Assembly: GCF_016879755.1 (NCBI RefSeq)
Contig: NZ_WOFU01000002.1
Span: 496,001 to 560,000, forward strand
Source of the DNA: Bacillus sp. B15-48
GTDB lineage: Bacteria; Bacillota; Bacilli; Bacillales; Cytobacillaceae
Reading direction: 5' to 3'
DNA length: 64,000 bases
The notes under the pieces are model-generated. The model saw only the letters and a list, made by a program, of their open reading frames with translations, had not been told where the DNA came from and searched no databases. Position numbers and translations under genes: made by a program. Below, piece by piece: positions 19,828 through 28,685 of this stretch. Numbering within the stretch: the first letter of the stretch is position 1; each line of letters opens with the position of its first letter.

Positions 19828-20034
19828 TTATCCATGAAATAGAAAGACAGATTTAATTTTGTCAAATAACTCATCCACAATTGAGGCGACCATAAAAAGG
19901 ATATAGATAAATCCAAATAAGGTAACCCATTGGGCGTACTCCTTTTTTCCCATCTGATCAAGAATGGTATGCAAAAATGCAACAACAATGCCGACACCTG
20001 CGATTTTAAAAATAATATCCACGTCTAAACCCAT
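19828..20034 (-). CDS. spoIIIAC: stage III sporulation protein SpoIIIAC
   Basis: A 68-residue protein with two membrane helices (about 7-25 and 36-55) and the family start MGLDVDIIFKIAGVG. It resembles the first half of SpoIIIAD, as known for this pair. The gene lies 18 nt after spoIIIAB, and its stop is followed directly by the spoIIIAD ribosome-binding site. Confidence 0.94.
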   Translation of the reverse strand: MGLDVDIIFKIAGVGIVVAFLHTILDQMGKKEYAQWVTLFGFIYILFMVASIVDELFDKIKSVFLFHG

Positions 20035-20052
20035 CCGTTTTCCTCCTATTAG

Positions 20053-20568
20053 CTACATCAATAAGATGATTAATAATAATCCCGATAAAAAGCCGAGACT
20101 TTTAACCATTTTTTCGTATCTCACTTGCCTGTCGCAGGCATCTGCTTCTTCCCTTTCAAGGTGTTTTATTGTCAATATAATTTGTTTTTGTTGTGAGAAA
20201 CGATCATGACGCCCAAGGGTTTCACCAAACTGTCTCAGTACTTCAAACTCTCCTTGCTTTAAGGCGGTTAGCTTCCACACATCTTTTAAACTTTCCTCCC
20301 ATGCATTTCGAACTGTTGTTTCCCCCTTCGTCAGCTTTGTTGCAAACAGATCAAATAGGGAAGAAATTGGGTTTGAAAACTGGGTGGCTAGCCTTCGAGA
20401 AGCTTCATGGAGTGGGGTATGACCAAACATAATTTCTGCTTCAAGCGATTGAAGAGCAGATTTCAACATTCTCAGTTGTTTCGGGCGTTCATTTAACTGT
20501 CTAGCAACTTCAAAGCCCGTCCAAGTTGTGGCAGCAATAATAAGTGCAGCTCCGAATAGCTTTATCAT
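20053..20568 (-). CDS. spoIIIAB: stage III sporulation protein SpoIIIAB
   Basis: A 171-residue protein with an N-terminal membrane helix, a soluble helical domain (LNERPKQLRMLKSALQSLEA near 25-45), and a C-terminal hydrophobic helix. SpoIIIAB has remote similarity to type II secretion F-like proteins and works with the SpoIIIAA ATPase. It overlaps the spoIIIAA stop by 4 nt. Confidence 0.94.
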   Translation of the reverse strand: MIKLFGAALIIAATTWTGFEVARQLNERPKQLRMLKSALQSLEAEIMFGHTPLHEASRRLATQFSNPISSLFDLFATKLTKGETTVRNAWEESLKDVWKLTALKQGEFEVLRQFGETLGRHDRFSQQKQIILTIKHLEREEADACDRQVRYEKMVKSLGFLSGLLLIILLM

Positions 20569-21488
20569 TCGCTCACACTCACTTTTTTACTAATCTCACG
20601 ACCTATATGGTCTTTAATACAAGTAACAGTACCTGGTCCGGTAGCTCTTGAAAGCTCAATGAATCGTTCAAAGATTCCAAGTTCAATGATTGGCTTCAAT
20701 GTTGGACGTTTTACAATATCATCTAAAGAAGTTCCATGAGTTGTCATGATAAGCTTGATTCCCGCATTCACTGCTTCCATGATGGCCACTGAATCTTCTT
20801 CACGTCCAATTTCATCCACGATTAACACATCCGGACTCATTGAACGAATCATCATCATCATCCCTTCCGCCTTTGGACAAGAATCCAGTACATCCACTCG
20901 AGGTCCAAAACTGAGTTGTGGAACACCGTTAACACACCCGGCAATTTCTGACCTTTCATCAACAATCCCAACCTTAAGCGGAGGAATCCTTAAATCAGGA
21001 ATTCCTGAGGAAATAAGTCTAGCAATATCTCGTAACAGAGTCGTCTTCCCAGTTTGAGGAGGCCCTATAATCATCGTATGCTTCCATTCACCTGTATATA
21101 TGGATGGGAGGAGTGAATTTGCACTCCCGATTTTTTCCCTAGCAATTCGAATATTAAAGGAAGAAACATCTCTAATTGCCTTCACTTTTCCATCATCAAG
21201 GATGACTTTCCCAGCTAAACCAATCCTGTGACCTCCAGCAATTGTGATATAGCCCCGTTTTAATTCTTCTTCAAGTGTGTACATTGAGAAATTGCCAAGT
21301 CTATTTAATAATTGAATTCCGTCATCAGGCTGGACAATATAGGATAAAAACGTTGGCCTCCCACCTGCTGTTATTTCTAATGGCCGATCAATCCTCAATC
21401 TAATTTCTTCTATATTTTCTTGAATCTGCTGAACCGTTTCCAGGGTATCCACAATTCGCTTTGGTAAAAAGGAAAGTATTTCTTGCAT
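20565..21488 (-). CDS. spoIIIAA: stage III sporulation ATPase SpoIIIAA
   Basis: A 307-residue ATPase related to secretion ATPases that powers the SpoIIIA-SpoIIQ channel. The Walker A loop is IIGPPQTGKTTLLRDIAR (near 140-157), Walker B is VLIVDEIGREED, and a His-box-like MTTHGTSLDDI follows. It is the first gene of the eight-gene operon; a sigma-E promoter lies upstream and GGGAGGAG precedes the ATG. Confidence 0.96.
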   Translation of the reverse strand: MQEILSFLPKRIVDTLETVQQIQENIEEIRLRIDRPLEITAGGRPTFLSYIVQPDDGIQLLNRLGNFSMYTLEEELKRGYITIAGGHRIGLAGKVILDDGKVKAIRDVSSFNIRIAREKIGSANSLLPSIYTGEWKHTMIIGPPQTGKTTLLRDIARLISSGIPDLRIPPLKVGIVDERSEIAGCVNGVPQLSFGPRVDVLDSCPKAEGMMMMIRSMSPDVLIVDEIGREEDSVAIMEAVNAGIKLIMTTHGTSLDDIVKRPTLKPIIELGIFERFIELSRATGPGTVTCIKDHIGREISKKVSVSE

Positions 21489-21524
21489 ATCGACTCCTCC
21501 CTGAATAAGCCCTCTTAATACTTA

Positions 21525-21554
21525 AAATGTATGCTAGCTTGGACACATTATGAC
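21525..21554 (-). promoter_or_regulatory. sigma-E promoter of the spoIIIA operon
   Basis: On the minus strand GTCATAAT (21554-21547), a 13-nt spacer and CATACATTT (21533-21525) fit the mother-cell sigma-E consensus. It lies about 37 nt upstream of the spoIIIAA ATG, and this operon is known to be sigma-E dependent in B. subtilis. Confidence 0.75.
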
Positions 21555-21597
21555 TCCAATGAATTTAAATAGTTATTCATCTATTTCTGAAGATACA

Positions 21598-21625
21598 CAA
21601 AAAGCACTCCATTTTTGGAGTGCTT
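21598..21625 (-). terminator. terminator of the PCYCGC/cytochrome operon
   Basis: Perfect AAGCACTCC / GGAGTGCTT hairpin followed by TTTTTG on the minus strand, shortly after the cytochrome stop. Confidence 0.85.
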
Positions 21626-21638
21626 GAAGTGCTTTTTC

Positions 21639-22349
21639 TTATTCATTCTCATTCTTAATCGTATCTTGTGGCTGATATGTTTTTTCCTCTGGATTATACT
21701 TATGTTGCAACTCTTGTCGAATAAAAGTAACAATATCCGTGATTTGTTCTGATTCGAGCTGCCTCACACCATCCAGTCCTAATAATGAAGGCCCCATACG
21801 AGTGTCTTCCCGTCCATACGCAGTAGAAATCCATATTTGCGCATCTGTCGTGTTCTTCAAATAATGAGGATTACCTACAGCAGTTGCAGTACCATTCAAC
21901 CCACTTCCTGTTATTCCATGACAATTGGCACAGTATAAGCTATACAAGTTTTTACCGTTTAAAGAATCCCCATCAAAAACAGTCGGAGCAGATATTGCCA
22001 ATTTTTCTGTCTGCCAGTTCCGAATGAAAGCAACAAGCTGATTAATTTCCTCCTCATTTAGCGAGGAGCCATATTCAGGCATCATCGCTTCAGGTCTTCC
22101 TTCCTTTATTTGCAAAAAAATATCCTCGTTAGAAAAAGTATTAAGATAAAGCTGATTATTCAGGGCAGTTCCCAAAAATTGCCCCTCTGCCTTCCCATTG
22201 TCTCCGTGACATGAAGCGCAAGTTTGTTTATACAAACGTTCCCCTGCGTCAATAAAGGCCTGCTCCTTACGATTGATTGGAGCAATTAATAAAATGATAA
22301 GACTTAAACTTAAAACAAGGAATATAAGAATACTAATTCGTTTGTTCAT
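21639..22349 (-). CDS. membrane-anchored diheme cytochrome c
   Basis: A 236-residue protein with an N-terminal membrane anchor (residues 6-25) and two class I cytochrome c domains facing outward. The heme-binding motifs are CASCH (near residue 43) and CANCH (near 139). Axial Met candidates lie in AMMPEYG and TRMGPSLL. Such proteins pass electrons to or from membrane oxidases. The ribosome-binding site GGGGAGGAAA overlaps the upstream PCYCGC gene's stop codon, which indicates one transcript with it. B. subtilis has no equivalent pair here, so the two genes are an accessory insertion between spoIIIAA and efp. Confidence 0.85.
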   Translation of the reverse strand: MNKRISILIFLVLSLSLIILLIAPINRKEQAFIDAGERLYKQTCASCHGDNGKAEGQFLGTALNNQLYLNTFSNEDIFLQIKEGRPEAMMPEYGSSLNEEEINQLVAFIRNWQTEKLAISAPTVFDGDSLNGKNLYSLYCANCHGITGSGLNGTATAVGNPHYLKNTTDAQIWISTAYGREDTRMGPSLLGLDGVRQLESEQITDIVTFIRQELQHKYNPEEKTYQPQDTIKNENE

Positions 22350-22358
22350 TTTCCTCCC

Positions 22359-22805
22359 CTACATTGGAGCAGGCGTTGGTGTAGGAACCCCATATTTTTC
22401 ATACTTCTTTGTAATCAAATCGTAAATCTCTTGAATATCTTTCCCATTTTGATTCATTTCAACCGCCTCACGGGCGATATTTACACAAATATCTCAAGTG
22501 ATTCCATGAGGGTCCCATTGATTCACTGCTTTGTCAGGGCCAATATCTTTAACAAAACACGCCAAATTATTCATATGACCTGATGATTCATAACAATTAC
22601 AATAACAAGGAACCGAAGCTAACACTTCTGGATATTTTGCAGCCAGAATATACGTTTCTTGAACCTTTGGTGATGCTTGTAAAACATAATCAGGCATCAT
22701 AGCATGCTTATCATCAAGAACATGCTCTTCATTTTTGGAATTACAGCCAGAAAAAATCCCTATTGTAAGAACCCCTATAAGCAATAGAGCGATAAAACGT
22801 TTCAA
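22359..22805 (-). CDS. PCYCGC-motif lipoprotein with in-frame TGA (candidate selenoprotein)
   Basis: Read through one TGA (22496-22494, codon 104), this encodes 148 residues. It has a lipoprotein signal peptide (MKRFIALLLIGVLTIG then FSGC), the family core PCYCNC with ESSGHMNNLACFV, then WDPHGIT-[TGA]-DICVNIAREAV and a C-terminus ending PTPTPAPM. Relatives, recalled from memory, have Cys at the TGA in a C-x-x-C pair (HG..CG.C). A hairpin at 22478-22462 lies at SECIS distance. The full frame stops at TAG just before the cytochrome gene, so its 3' part is still under coding constraint or only recently lost. TTG 22805 has AGAGGTG upstream; GTG 22817 is an alternative. It could instead be a nonsense mutant. 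Function of the family is unknown. Confidence 0.7.
22462..22493 (-). promoter_or_regulatory. SECIS-like hairpin after the in-frame TGA
   Basis: AUCGCC (22478-22473) pairs with GGCGGU (22467-22462) around the loop CGUGA. The loop begins 21 nt after the TGA and has a G in its first two positions. These features agree with the published bacterial SECIS model (UGA-to-loop spacing of roughly 16-37 nt). A second, AU-only hairpin directly after the TGA overlaps its 5' arm. Confidence 0.45.
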
Positions 22806-22939
22806 TGTTGTTGTCACCTCTTATCTTCAATGGTTTAACTGGATTTATTCTAACAAATACCCATTGTAGAAGTAGTGATAAATATTACTATTTCGGAAAA
22901 TGAAAGAAAAATTTTATGAAGAACATCCTAGAAATAAAG

Positions 22940-22978
22940 AAAAAACCTGCTTACTAAAAAAGTAAGGCAGGTTTTTTC
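22940..22978 (-). terminator. efp terminator
   Basis: AAAAAACCTGC / GCAGGTTTTTT with inner TTACT/AGTAA pairing and a T-run on the minus strand, shortly after the efp stop. Confidence 0.85.
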
Positions 22979-22987
22979 TCCGTTGTC

Positions 22988-23545
22988 TTACGCGCGTGAT
23001 ACGTAAGAACTATCTGTTGTATTAATGATTAATCGATCCCCTTGGTTCACAAAGAATGGAACTTGAACGGTAAGACCTGTTTCAAGTGTAGCCGGCTTCG
23101 TTCCACCAGAAGCCGTATCCCCTTTGATCCCTGGTTCTGTATCAGTTACTTCAAGTTCTACTGTGTTTGGCAGTTCTACCCCAAGGGTTTCACCATGGTA
23201 CATCATAATTGATACTTCCATATTTTCTTTCAGGAATTTTAATTCATAATCGATTGCATTTGCCGGTAACTCAATTTGTTCGTATGATTCATTATCCATG
23301 AAAATATGTTGATCCCCACTCGCATATAAGTATTGCATTCTGCGGTTATCAATTTGTGCCTTGGCTACTTTTTCACCTGCACGAAAAGTTTTCTCTTGTA
23401 CTGCTCCAGTTCGTAGATTACGAAGCTTAGAACGGACAAAGGCAGCTCCTTTACCTGGTTTAACATGTTGAAAATCCATTACACGCCAAATACTATTGTC
23501 CACTTCGATTGTTAAACCTGTGCGAAAATCGTTTACTGAAATCAT
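22988..23545 (-). CDS. efp: elongation factor P
   Basis: A 185-residue translation factor that relieves ribosome stalling at polyproline stretches. The modified-Lys loop is [15 protein letters not shown], and the C-terminal OB domain contains the signature [17 protein letters not shown] in two blocks ending VPFFVNQGD. Length is standard. It lies 19 nt downstream of pepQ, the usual pairing in Bacilli. Confidence 0.97.
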   Translation of the reverse strand: MISVNDFRTGLTIEVDNSIWRVMDFQHVKPGKGAAFVRSKLRNLRTGAVQEKTFRAGEKVAKAQIDNRRMQYLYASGDQHIFMDNESYEQIELPANAIDYELKFLKENMEVSIMMYHGETLGVELPNTVELEVTDTEPGIKGDTASGGTKPATLETGLTVQVPFFVNQGDRLIINTTDSSYVSRA

Positions 23546-23564
23546 GTAAATCCTCCTAAGACTT

Positions 23565-24623
23565 CTAAAGAATAATCAGCTCTTTTGTAGAATGGGTCAG
23601 TCTTTCATTACCATCTTGAGTGATCACAATGTCATCCTCAATTCTAACACCGCCAAGGCCAGCTATGTATATTCCAGGTTCAACCGTGACAGTCATTCCA
23701 GGCTGTAATACAATATCAGATTTCGCTGATAAAGCAGGACCTTCATGAACCTCCAGTCCTATGCCATGACCTGTAGAATGGCCAAAATACACTCCATAAC
23801 CTTTATCTGTAATATAATCTCTTGTCAAAGCATCCGCCTGTTTGCCAGTCATCCCTGGTTTAATCCCATTTACAGCTCTTAGCTGAGCTTCAAGGACGAT
23901 ATGGTAAATTTCTTTTAATTTTTCAGATGGTTCACCAACCGCAATCGTTCTCGTTATATCGGAAACATATCCCTTGTAATAAGCACCATAATCAAGAGTG
24001 ACAATTTCTCCTGATTCAATGATTTTATCACTTGCTACACCATGCGGGAGTGCTGAACGATAACCAGAAGCGACGATGATATCGAATGAAGATGAAGTAG
24101 CCCCCATAGATCTCATAAAGAACTCTAATTCATTCGACACCTGCAACTCTGTTAAGCCGGGACGAATGAATTCCTGAATATGTTTAAATGCAGCGTCTGC
24201 GATTGCTGCAGCTTCCTTTAATATCTTAATCTCTGCTTCTGTCTTAATCAAGCGTAACTTTTCAATTTCTCCAGAAATAGGAACTAGATCCGCAGAGATT
24301 GCTTTTTCGAATGCTTTGTAAGAGGCAAAAGTGACTACATCCTCCTCAAAACCAAGCTTTTTTATTCCCAGCCTTTTCACTTGGGCTGACACTTCATCAG
24401 TAATGCTTTCCTTCTGTTGTATAATCTCATACCCTTGGCATTGTTTCGCTGCCTGCTCCGTATATCGAAAGTCCGTTATAAAAACAGCTTGTTTTACACT
24501 GATTAAAACAACGCCAGCACTACCAGTAAACCCTGTCATATATCTTCTGTTATAGTTGCTCGTGATTAACATCCCGTCGATCCCAAGTTTAACTAAGCGT
24601 TCCTGTAGTTTCTGTAGTTTCAT
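23565..24623 (-). CDS. yqhT: Xaa-Pro dipeptidase/aminopeptidase (YqhT)
   Basis: A 352-residue M24-family metallopeptidase. The creatinase N-domain (1-125) contains [13 protein letters not shown]. The pita-bread C-domain supplies metal ligands in [17 protein letters not shown], the His in [15 protein letters not shown], and Glu residues in VEPGIY and RIEDDIV. It would release N-terminal residues next to proline. In B. subtilis aroQ lies just upstream; it is absent here. Confidence 0.92.
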   Translation of the reverse strand: MKLQKLQERLVKLGIDGMLITSNYNRRYMTGFTGSAGVVLISVKQAVFITDFRYTEQAAKQCQGYEIIQQKESITDEVSAQVKRLGIKKLGFEEDVVTFASYKAFEKAISADLVPISGEIEKLRLIKTEAEIKILKEAAAIADAAFKHIQEFIRPGLTELQVSNELEFFMRSMGATSSSFDIIVASGYRSALPHGVASDKIIESGEIVTLDYGAYYKGYVSDITRTIAVGEPSEKLKEIYHIVLEAQLRAVNGIKPGMTGKQADALTRDYITDKGYGVYFGHSTGHGIGLEVHEGPALSAKSDIVLQPGMTVTVEPGIYIAGLGGVRIEDDIVITQDGNERLTHSTKELIIL

Positions 24624-24707
24624 TCGTTATACACTCCTAACCCGTCAAAAAAGAATGTTCAATAAGAACATTCTAACATACCCGCTTTCAATCACACTAC
24701 TTTTGTG

Positions 24708-25223
24708 TTATGAATTACCGTTCTCAGCCAATTCCTCTCTAGCTCCCCGTTCCGATTCTTCAAATGAAATAGAATAGCCTATAAAAACGCCATATAATAG
24801 ATAGAAACATGCAGTTGTTATTAATGTATTCCATGAAAGTTTCCAAAAAGATTGAACTCCAGGGAAAATCGGATTTAACACATAAAAGACGAGAAAAAAT
24901 AAGCCAAGCCCATAAGCTAATCCTACCCAAAATCCATCAAATTTTCTTAATAACGCATAATATAACAAAGCAGCTCCAATTGAAATAAGACCAATTGTTA
25001 TGAGTGAAAACACCGTTCCAATCCATCCTCTTTTCCAATCACCAAGAGCCCACGGTTCAAGAATCATATTCGGACGAATATCCGTGAAATTAAAATAGTG
25101 AGCAAGTAGGGCGAGTGAACTCCAAAGAACCCCCCCTACAAAGCCAGTAATAATCACTATACTAATAAAAGATAGCGGTTTTTCACGTTGATTTTGCTCA
25201 AGCCGCTGATGATTTCCCTCCAT
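24708..25223 (-). CDS. yqhR: YqhR family membrane protein
   Basis: A 171-residue protein with four predicted membrane helices (about 20-40, 66-88, 97-118, 132-155) and a charged C-terminus. ATG 25223 is chosen because GGAGGTG lies 8 nt upstream; the longer frame starting at 25256 begins before that site. It occupies the yqhR position between pepQ and yqhP. The function is unknown. The adjacent yqhQ gene of B. subtilis is missing. Confidence 0.8.
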   Translation of the reverse strand: MEGNHQRLEQNQREKPLSFISIVIITGFVGGVLWSSLALLAHYFNFTDIRPNMILEPWALGDWKRGWIGTVFSLITIGLISIGAALLYYALLRKFDGFWVGLAYGLGLFFLVFYVLNPIFPGVQSFWKLSWNTLITTACFYLLYGVFIGYSISFEESERGAREELAENGNS

Positions 25224-25509
25224 TTTCACAGCACCTCCGTTCATTATTATGCCCATACTCCTTTTTCCCTTGCATGAAATGACAGTTTAATTTCTCCTTT
25301 GTTAGCCAAGCTCTATAACTAGAGAATTTTTGATATTTCTGGTAAAATGTAATCAAAGTATGTTATATAGACAAATTAAGAAGGACATTTGACTAACTAC
25401 TACATAATTGCATATATATGGAAAAATAAGTGAATTAAATTTAAAAATATACTCACTTAGTTTAAAATTTGAATAATTTGCTCATGATGCTTTTAGGGAG
25501 GTGGCTTTT

Positions 25510-25890
25510 TTGAAAAATCGGACTTCATTTTATATTGTGATGGGACTTATAGCTCTTGCAGCTATTGGGATCATATCTCAGTTAATTAATGACCCAGCTT
25601 CATTTTTTAAAACGATTGCAATTATGGCGATAGTCGCCGGTGTCATTTTTTTCATTGTACAACGTATTACTCAAGGATCCCCTACGCAAAAGCATGAGCA
25701 ACACGCTTTCAAAAAAGCAGCAAAAAAATCAAAAAAACGTTTCCTGAAAAAAGAGAACATACCTTCTCCTTCGTCAAAACGTTCAACGGTAAAACCCTTT
25801 TCAATGGCACGAAAGAAAAATCGAGATACTTCACATCTAACAGTTATCGAAGGAAAAAAAGGAAAGAAAAAAAATCGAGCCTCTTTTTAG
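25510..25890 (+). CDS. yqhP: SA1362 family protein YqhP
   Basis: A 126-residue protein with two N-terminal membrane helices (about 6-25 and 34-53) and a long Lys/Arg-rich tail (KKAAKKSKKRFLKKE and later KGKKKNRASF). The TTG at 25510 follows GGGAGGTGG at good spacing. The basic tail suggests contact with nucleic acid or membrane lipid, but the role is not known. It is convergent with yqhO across a shared terminator. Confidence 0.8.
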   Translation: MKNRTSFYIVMGLIALAAIGIISQLINDPASFFKTIAIMAIVAGVIFFIVQRITQGSPTQKHEQHAFKKAAKKSKKRFLKKENIPSPSSKRSTVKPFSMARKKNRDTSHLTVIEGKKGKKKNRASF

Positions 25891-25903
25891 GCTCGATTTT
25901 TTT
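25867..25903. terminator. bidirectional terminator between yqhP and yqhO
   Basis: AAAAAATCGAGCC / GGCTCGATTTTTT hairpin with T-runs on both strands. It overlaps both stop codons. Confidence 0.85.
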
Positions 25904-26786
25904 AATAGCTCCATTTTTTGAAAAATTGCGTTGCACGATCCCACCCTAATTGAATTAGTTCTTGCTTCTTTTCATCGGTCAATTCAAACTCTGTAGTCAT
26001 AACCCCATCTGTTGGGATAAAGATGATATTTTTCTCATGTTTCCTCGATATATATCTAGCATCATGAGCATCTTTCATTGTTTCAAACAAAGCTTCGAAC
26101 AAATTAATTGCATTGTTGATTTCATGGCGAGGGTGCTCACTTAATTTGTGACTTAACTTCACACCTAATACAGGCCGGATTTTTTGAATGTTCTGCTTAT
26201 CAAATAACCACATTGGAAAATTGCTGAGGACCCCTCCATCAACGATAATAATTTTACCTTCTGGGTCTCTTATTTTTACAGGTTCAAAAAAAAATGGAAG
26301 GCTACAGCTCATCCGGATCGCTTTTGCAACCGAAAAAGATGTTGGACTTAAACCATAATTTTGTAAATCATCCGGAAGTATCATTATTCTCCCATTCGTT
26401 AAGTCTGAAGCTATTACCCTAAGTGTCTCTGGTGGGAAGTCACCAAACGTCCTTATTCCCTTCATCGCTAATTTATCTGCTACCCAAGCTTCAAGCTCCT
26501 TCCCTCGATAGATCCCCAGTTTCCAATATAAAAATAACCACTTCGCTAATGCAGTAGGGATGACGGAGTTTCGTGAGTCCATGAATTTTTTCAAATCCAT
26601 CTCACTTATTAGCAAATCAATTTCCTTACTCGTATATCCAGCGGCAATGAGTGCAGCAACGAGGGAGCCTGCACTTGTTCCAGCTACACGTTTAAAACGA
26701 AAACCTCTTTCCTCTACTGCTTTATACGCACCAATTAAGGCAAATCCCTTAATTCCTCCTCCAGAGAAAACGCCATCTATATACAT
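25902..26786 (-). CDS. yqhO: patatin-like phospholipase YqhO
   Basis: A 294-residue patatin-family acyl hydrolase. The oxyanion loop is GVFSGGGIKGFALIGA, the nucleophile Ser is in GTSAGS (near residue 40), and the catalytic Asp is in VDGGVLSNFP. No signal peptide is seen, so it is probably cytoplasmic or peripheral. The substrate is unknown. It is divergent from splB's upstream region and convergent with yqhP. Confidence 0.9.
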   Translation of the reverse strand: MYIDGVFSGGGIKGFALIGAYKAVEERGFRFKRVAGTSAGSLVAALIAAGYTSKEIDLLISEMDLKKFMDSRNSVIPTALAKWLFLYWKLGIYRGKELEAWVADKLAMKGIRTFGDFPPETLRVIASDLTNGRIMILPDDLQNYGLSPTSFSVAKAIRMSCSLPFFFEPVKIRDPEGKIIIVDGGVLSNFPMWLFDKQNIQKIRPVLGVKLSHKLSEHPRHEINNAINLFEALFETMKDAHDARYISRKHEKNIIFIPTDGVMTTEFELTDEKKQELIQLGWDRATQFFKKWSY

Positions 26787-26874
26787 CCAGGTCCACTCCC
26801 GTCTGTAACTTGCTTGTTACATCTTTAAGCGGCTCTTATGTAAAATAGTACGGCGTACAAGCAAAATTTTCTAA

Positions 26875-27900
26875 TTAAGTAAAATATTGAATTTCTGCAC
26901 TCGGAAAGAAATAATGAATTGATTCACGAATTGTTTTTTCCAATTCGGCAGCCTCATCAGTTTGATATACATACTTTCCAATTCCATAGCGACCCCATTT
27001 GTATTTACGATTCTCCTCATCCATTTCTAGCTTCGTTTTCGGATAACGTTTCATAATCACCTTTTTGGCCGGTTTCGTGAATCGGTGTTGAATTAACTCA
27101 AATGTAAGGTCATTAAGATTAATCCCTTCCAAAGACTTTGCCAAACGTTCAAATAATTCGTGATATCCTTCTTTCCACCCTTCATGTCGGTAAATAGGTG
27201 CGACAATAAATCCGAGTGGGTAACCTGCCCTAGCTACTTTTCTAGCAGCTTCAAGTCGTTCATCAAAAGATGAGGTACCCGGTTCGAAATGCTTAATGAC
27301 ATATCGTGAATTTACACTAAACCGAAAGCGAGTTTTTCCATTATGCTTTGCGTCAAGGAGATGGTCAACATGGTGAAATTTCGTCACGAATCGAAGTTGA
27401 CCATATTCAGTTTCCCCAATGAATTCAATCGTCTTTTTTAACGCATGTGTCAGATGGTCGATTCCAACGATATCGGATGTACATGCCGCTTCAAATCTTG
27501 TGATCTCAGGTTTTCTTTCTTCCATATATTTTACAGCTTGTTCAAAGATGTCATCAAGATTTACATAAGTCCGAATATAAGGCTTGCTGCCAAGGGTCGT
27601 CTGTAAATAACAGTAATGACAATGACCCATACAACCTGTTGCAAGAGGAATCGCATACTCGGCCGATGGTTTTGATGTATCGAATTTAAGTGTACGTCTA
27701 ACACCTACAACAAGAGTGGATTTTGCATTTCGATATTGTTGCAATTCGTTGTCTCCTGGTATCCCCCTTACTTGGTTATGTGAAGTCGTCTCTCTTATTT
27801 CAAGCCCCATACGTTCAAATTTTTCTTTTAGTTCTCGACCTAATGGATATTCTAACGCTTGGGGCTCTATATAGACTAGCTGCGGAATAAATGCTTCCAA
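26875..27900 (-). CDS. splB: spore photoproduct lyase SplB
   Basis: A radical-SAM repair enzyme that reverts spore photoproduct (5-thyminyl-5,6-dihydrothymine) during germination. The 341-residue protein has the FeS triad CMGHCHYC near residue 90-97 and the downstream Cys in FEAACTSDIVGIDH. The C-terminal region is family-like (KKVIMKRYPKTKLEMDEE). A TTG at 27900 follows GGGAG. splB sits between nrdJ and yqhO here, unlike in B. subtilis. Confidence 0.96.
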   Translation of the reverse strand: MEAFIPQLVYIEPQALEYPLGRELKEKFERMGLEIRETTSHNQVRGIPGDNELQQYRNAKSTLVVGVRRTLKFDTSKPSAEYAIPLATGCMGHCHYCYLQTTLGSKPYIRTYVNLDDIFEQAVKYMEERKPEITRFEAACTSDIVGIDHLTHALKKTIEFIGETEYGQLRFVTKFHHVDHLLDAKHNGKTRFRFSVNSRYVIKHFEPGTSSFDERLEAARKVARAGYPLGFIVAPIYRHEGWKEGYHELFERLAKSLEGINLNDLTFELIQHRFTKPAKKVIMKRYPKTKLEMDEENRKYKWGRYGIGKYVYQTDEAAELEKTIRESIHYFFPSAEIQYFT

Positions 27901-27951
27901 ATTACTCCCTCATTTCTACCTGAACTATCGTTATTATTTACGAGAAATGAG

Positions 27952-27979
27952 AAAAAAGGATGGAAAATTATTTCCATCC
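27952..27979 (-). terminator. nrdJ terminator
   Basis: GGATGGAAA / TTTCCATCC hairpin followed by TTTTTTC on the minus strand, 15 nt after the nrdJ stop. It isolates splB from nrdJ. Confidence 0.8.
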
Positions 27980-27993
27980 TCTCAGGTCACTGT

Positions 27994-28599
27994 TTATAAA
28001 CCACATTTTAATTGGGCATTACAGTTTGTACAAGTATTGCAGCCACCGATTTCTTTTACTTCTCCTTTGCGGCATACTGGACAAGTGTTGCCAACTTCAG
28101 AACCAATCGTTACATTTGTAGAGCGTAATTCATTGATTGTATCCACTAGAACAACATGTTGTTTTATTTTTTCTTTCTTCGTTTGATTTACTTCCTCAAA
28201 GCTATTCTCTTCTGCTTTTAATGTTAAAACTTGAGTGTCACGGGAACCGTCAACATAGACAGTACCACCTTTCGCTCCACCTTTGTAAAGGCGTTCGTAT
28301 ACTTTTGCAACTTGTTCAACACTATAACCTTTTTGAGCGTTAACCGTTTTGCTAATAGAACTGTCGATCCAGCGCTGAATCACACATTGTACATCGGCAT
28401 GAGCTTCAGGAGCAAGCTCCATCGCTGTTACAAACCAATTTGGCAAGTTGTCCGGATCTACTTCAGGATGTTTATCTAAATATTCCTGCACAATATCTGC
28501 TTTCACTTCAATAAATTTTCCAAGACGACCGCTTCTAAAATAAGAGAATGAGAAGTACGGCTCAAGTCCTGTTGAAACGCCAACCATTGTTCCGGTGCT
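27994..28599 (-). CDS. nrdJ: vitamin B12-dependent ribonucleotide reductase NrdJ, exon 2
   Basis: This is the C-terminal 201 residues of class II ribonucleotide reductase. It opens STGTMVGVSTGLEPYFSFSY, which continues the conserved APTG motif ended by exon 1. The C-terminus carries CPVCRKGEV and CNTCTNCNAQLKC, the zinc-binding/redox Cys tail of class II enzymes. Joined to exon 1 it gives 852 residues. Exon 2 begins at the AGC codon after the intron's terminal G (28600). A GTG in the same frame at 28602 is formed by intron bases and is not a real start. Confidence 0.9.
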   Translation of the reverse strand, partial: STGTMVGVSTGLEPYFSFSYFRSGRLGKFIEVKADIVQEYLDKHPEVDPDNLPNWFVTAMELAPEAHADVQCVIQRWIDSSISKTVNAQKGYSVEQVAKVYERLYKGGAKGGTVYVDGSRDTQVLTLKAEENSFEEVNQTKKEKIKQHVVLVDTINELRSTNVTIGSEVGNTCPVCRKGEVKEIGGCNTCTNCNAQLKCGL

Positions 28600-28685
28600 C
28601 ACTTTTGTTACTCCCTACCTTTATGATAGAGGGCGGGATTATCAGTACCCGCTCCATATGTCGCCATATGGGTCAGACTATATCA

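Noticed and set aside
22476-22493. Hairpin GATATTT/AAATATC directly after the in-frame TGA as the SECIS element
   Set aside because: Its loop begins only 7 nt after the TGA, too near for a bacterial SECIS, and it is entirely A-U apart from the closing pairs. The hairpin at 22478-22462 fits better.
28600-28602. GTG at 28602 as start of a separate reductase C-terminal protein
   Set aside because: Two of its bases, and its final G, belong to the intron end; the STGTMVG sequence is the middle of the reductase and has no ribosome site of its own.
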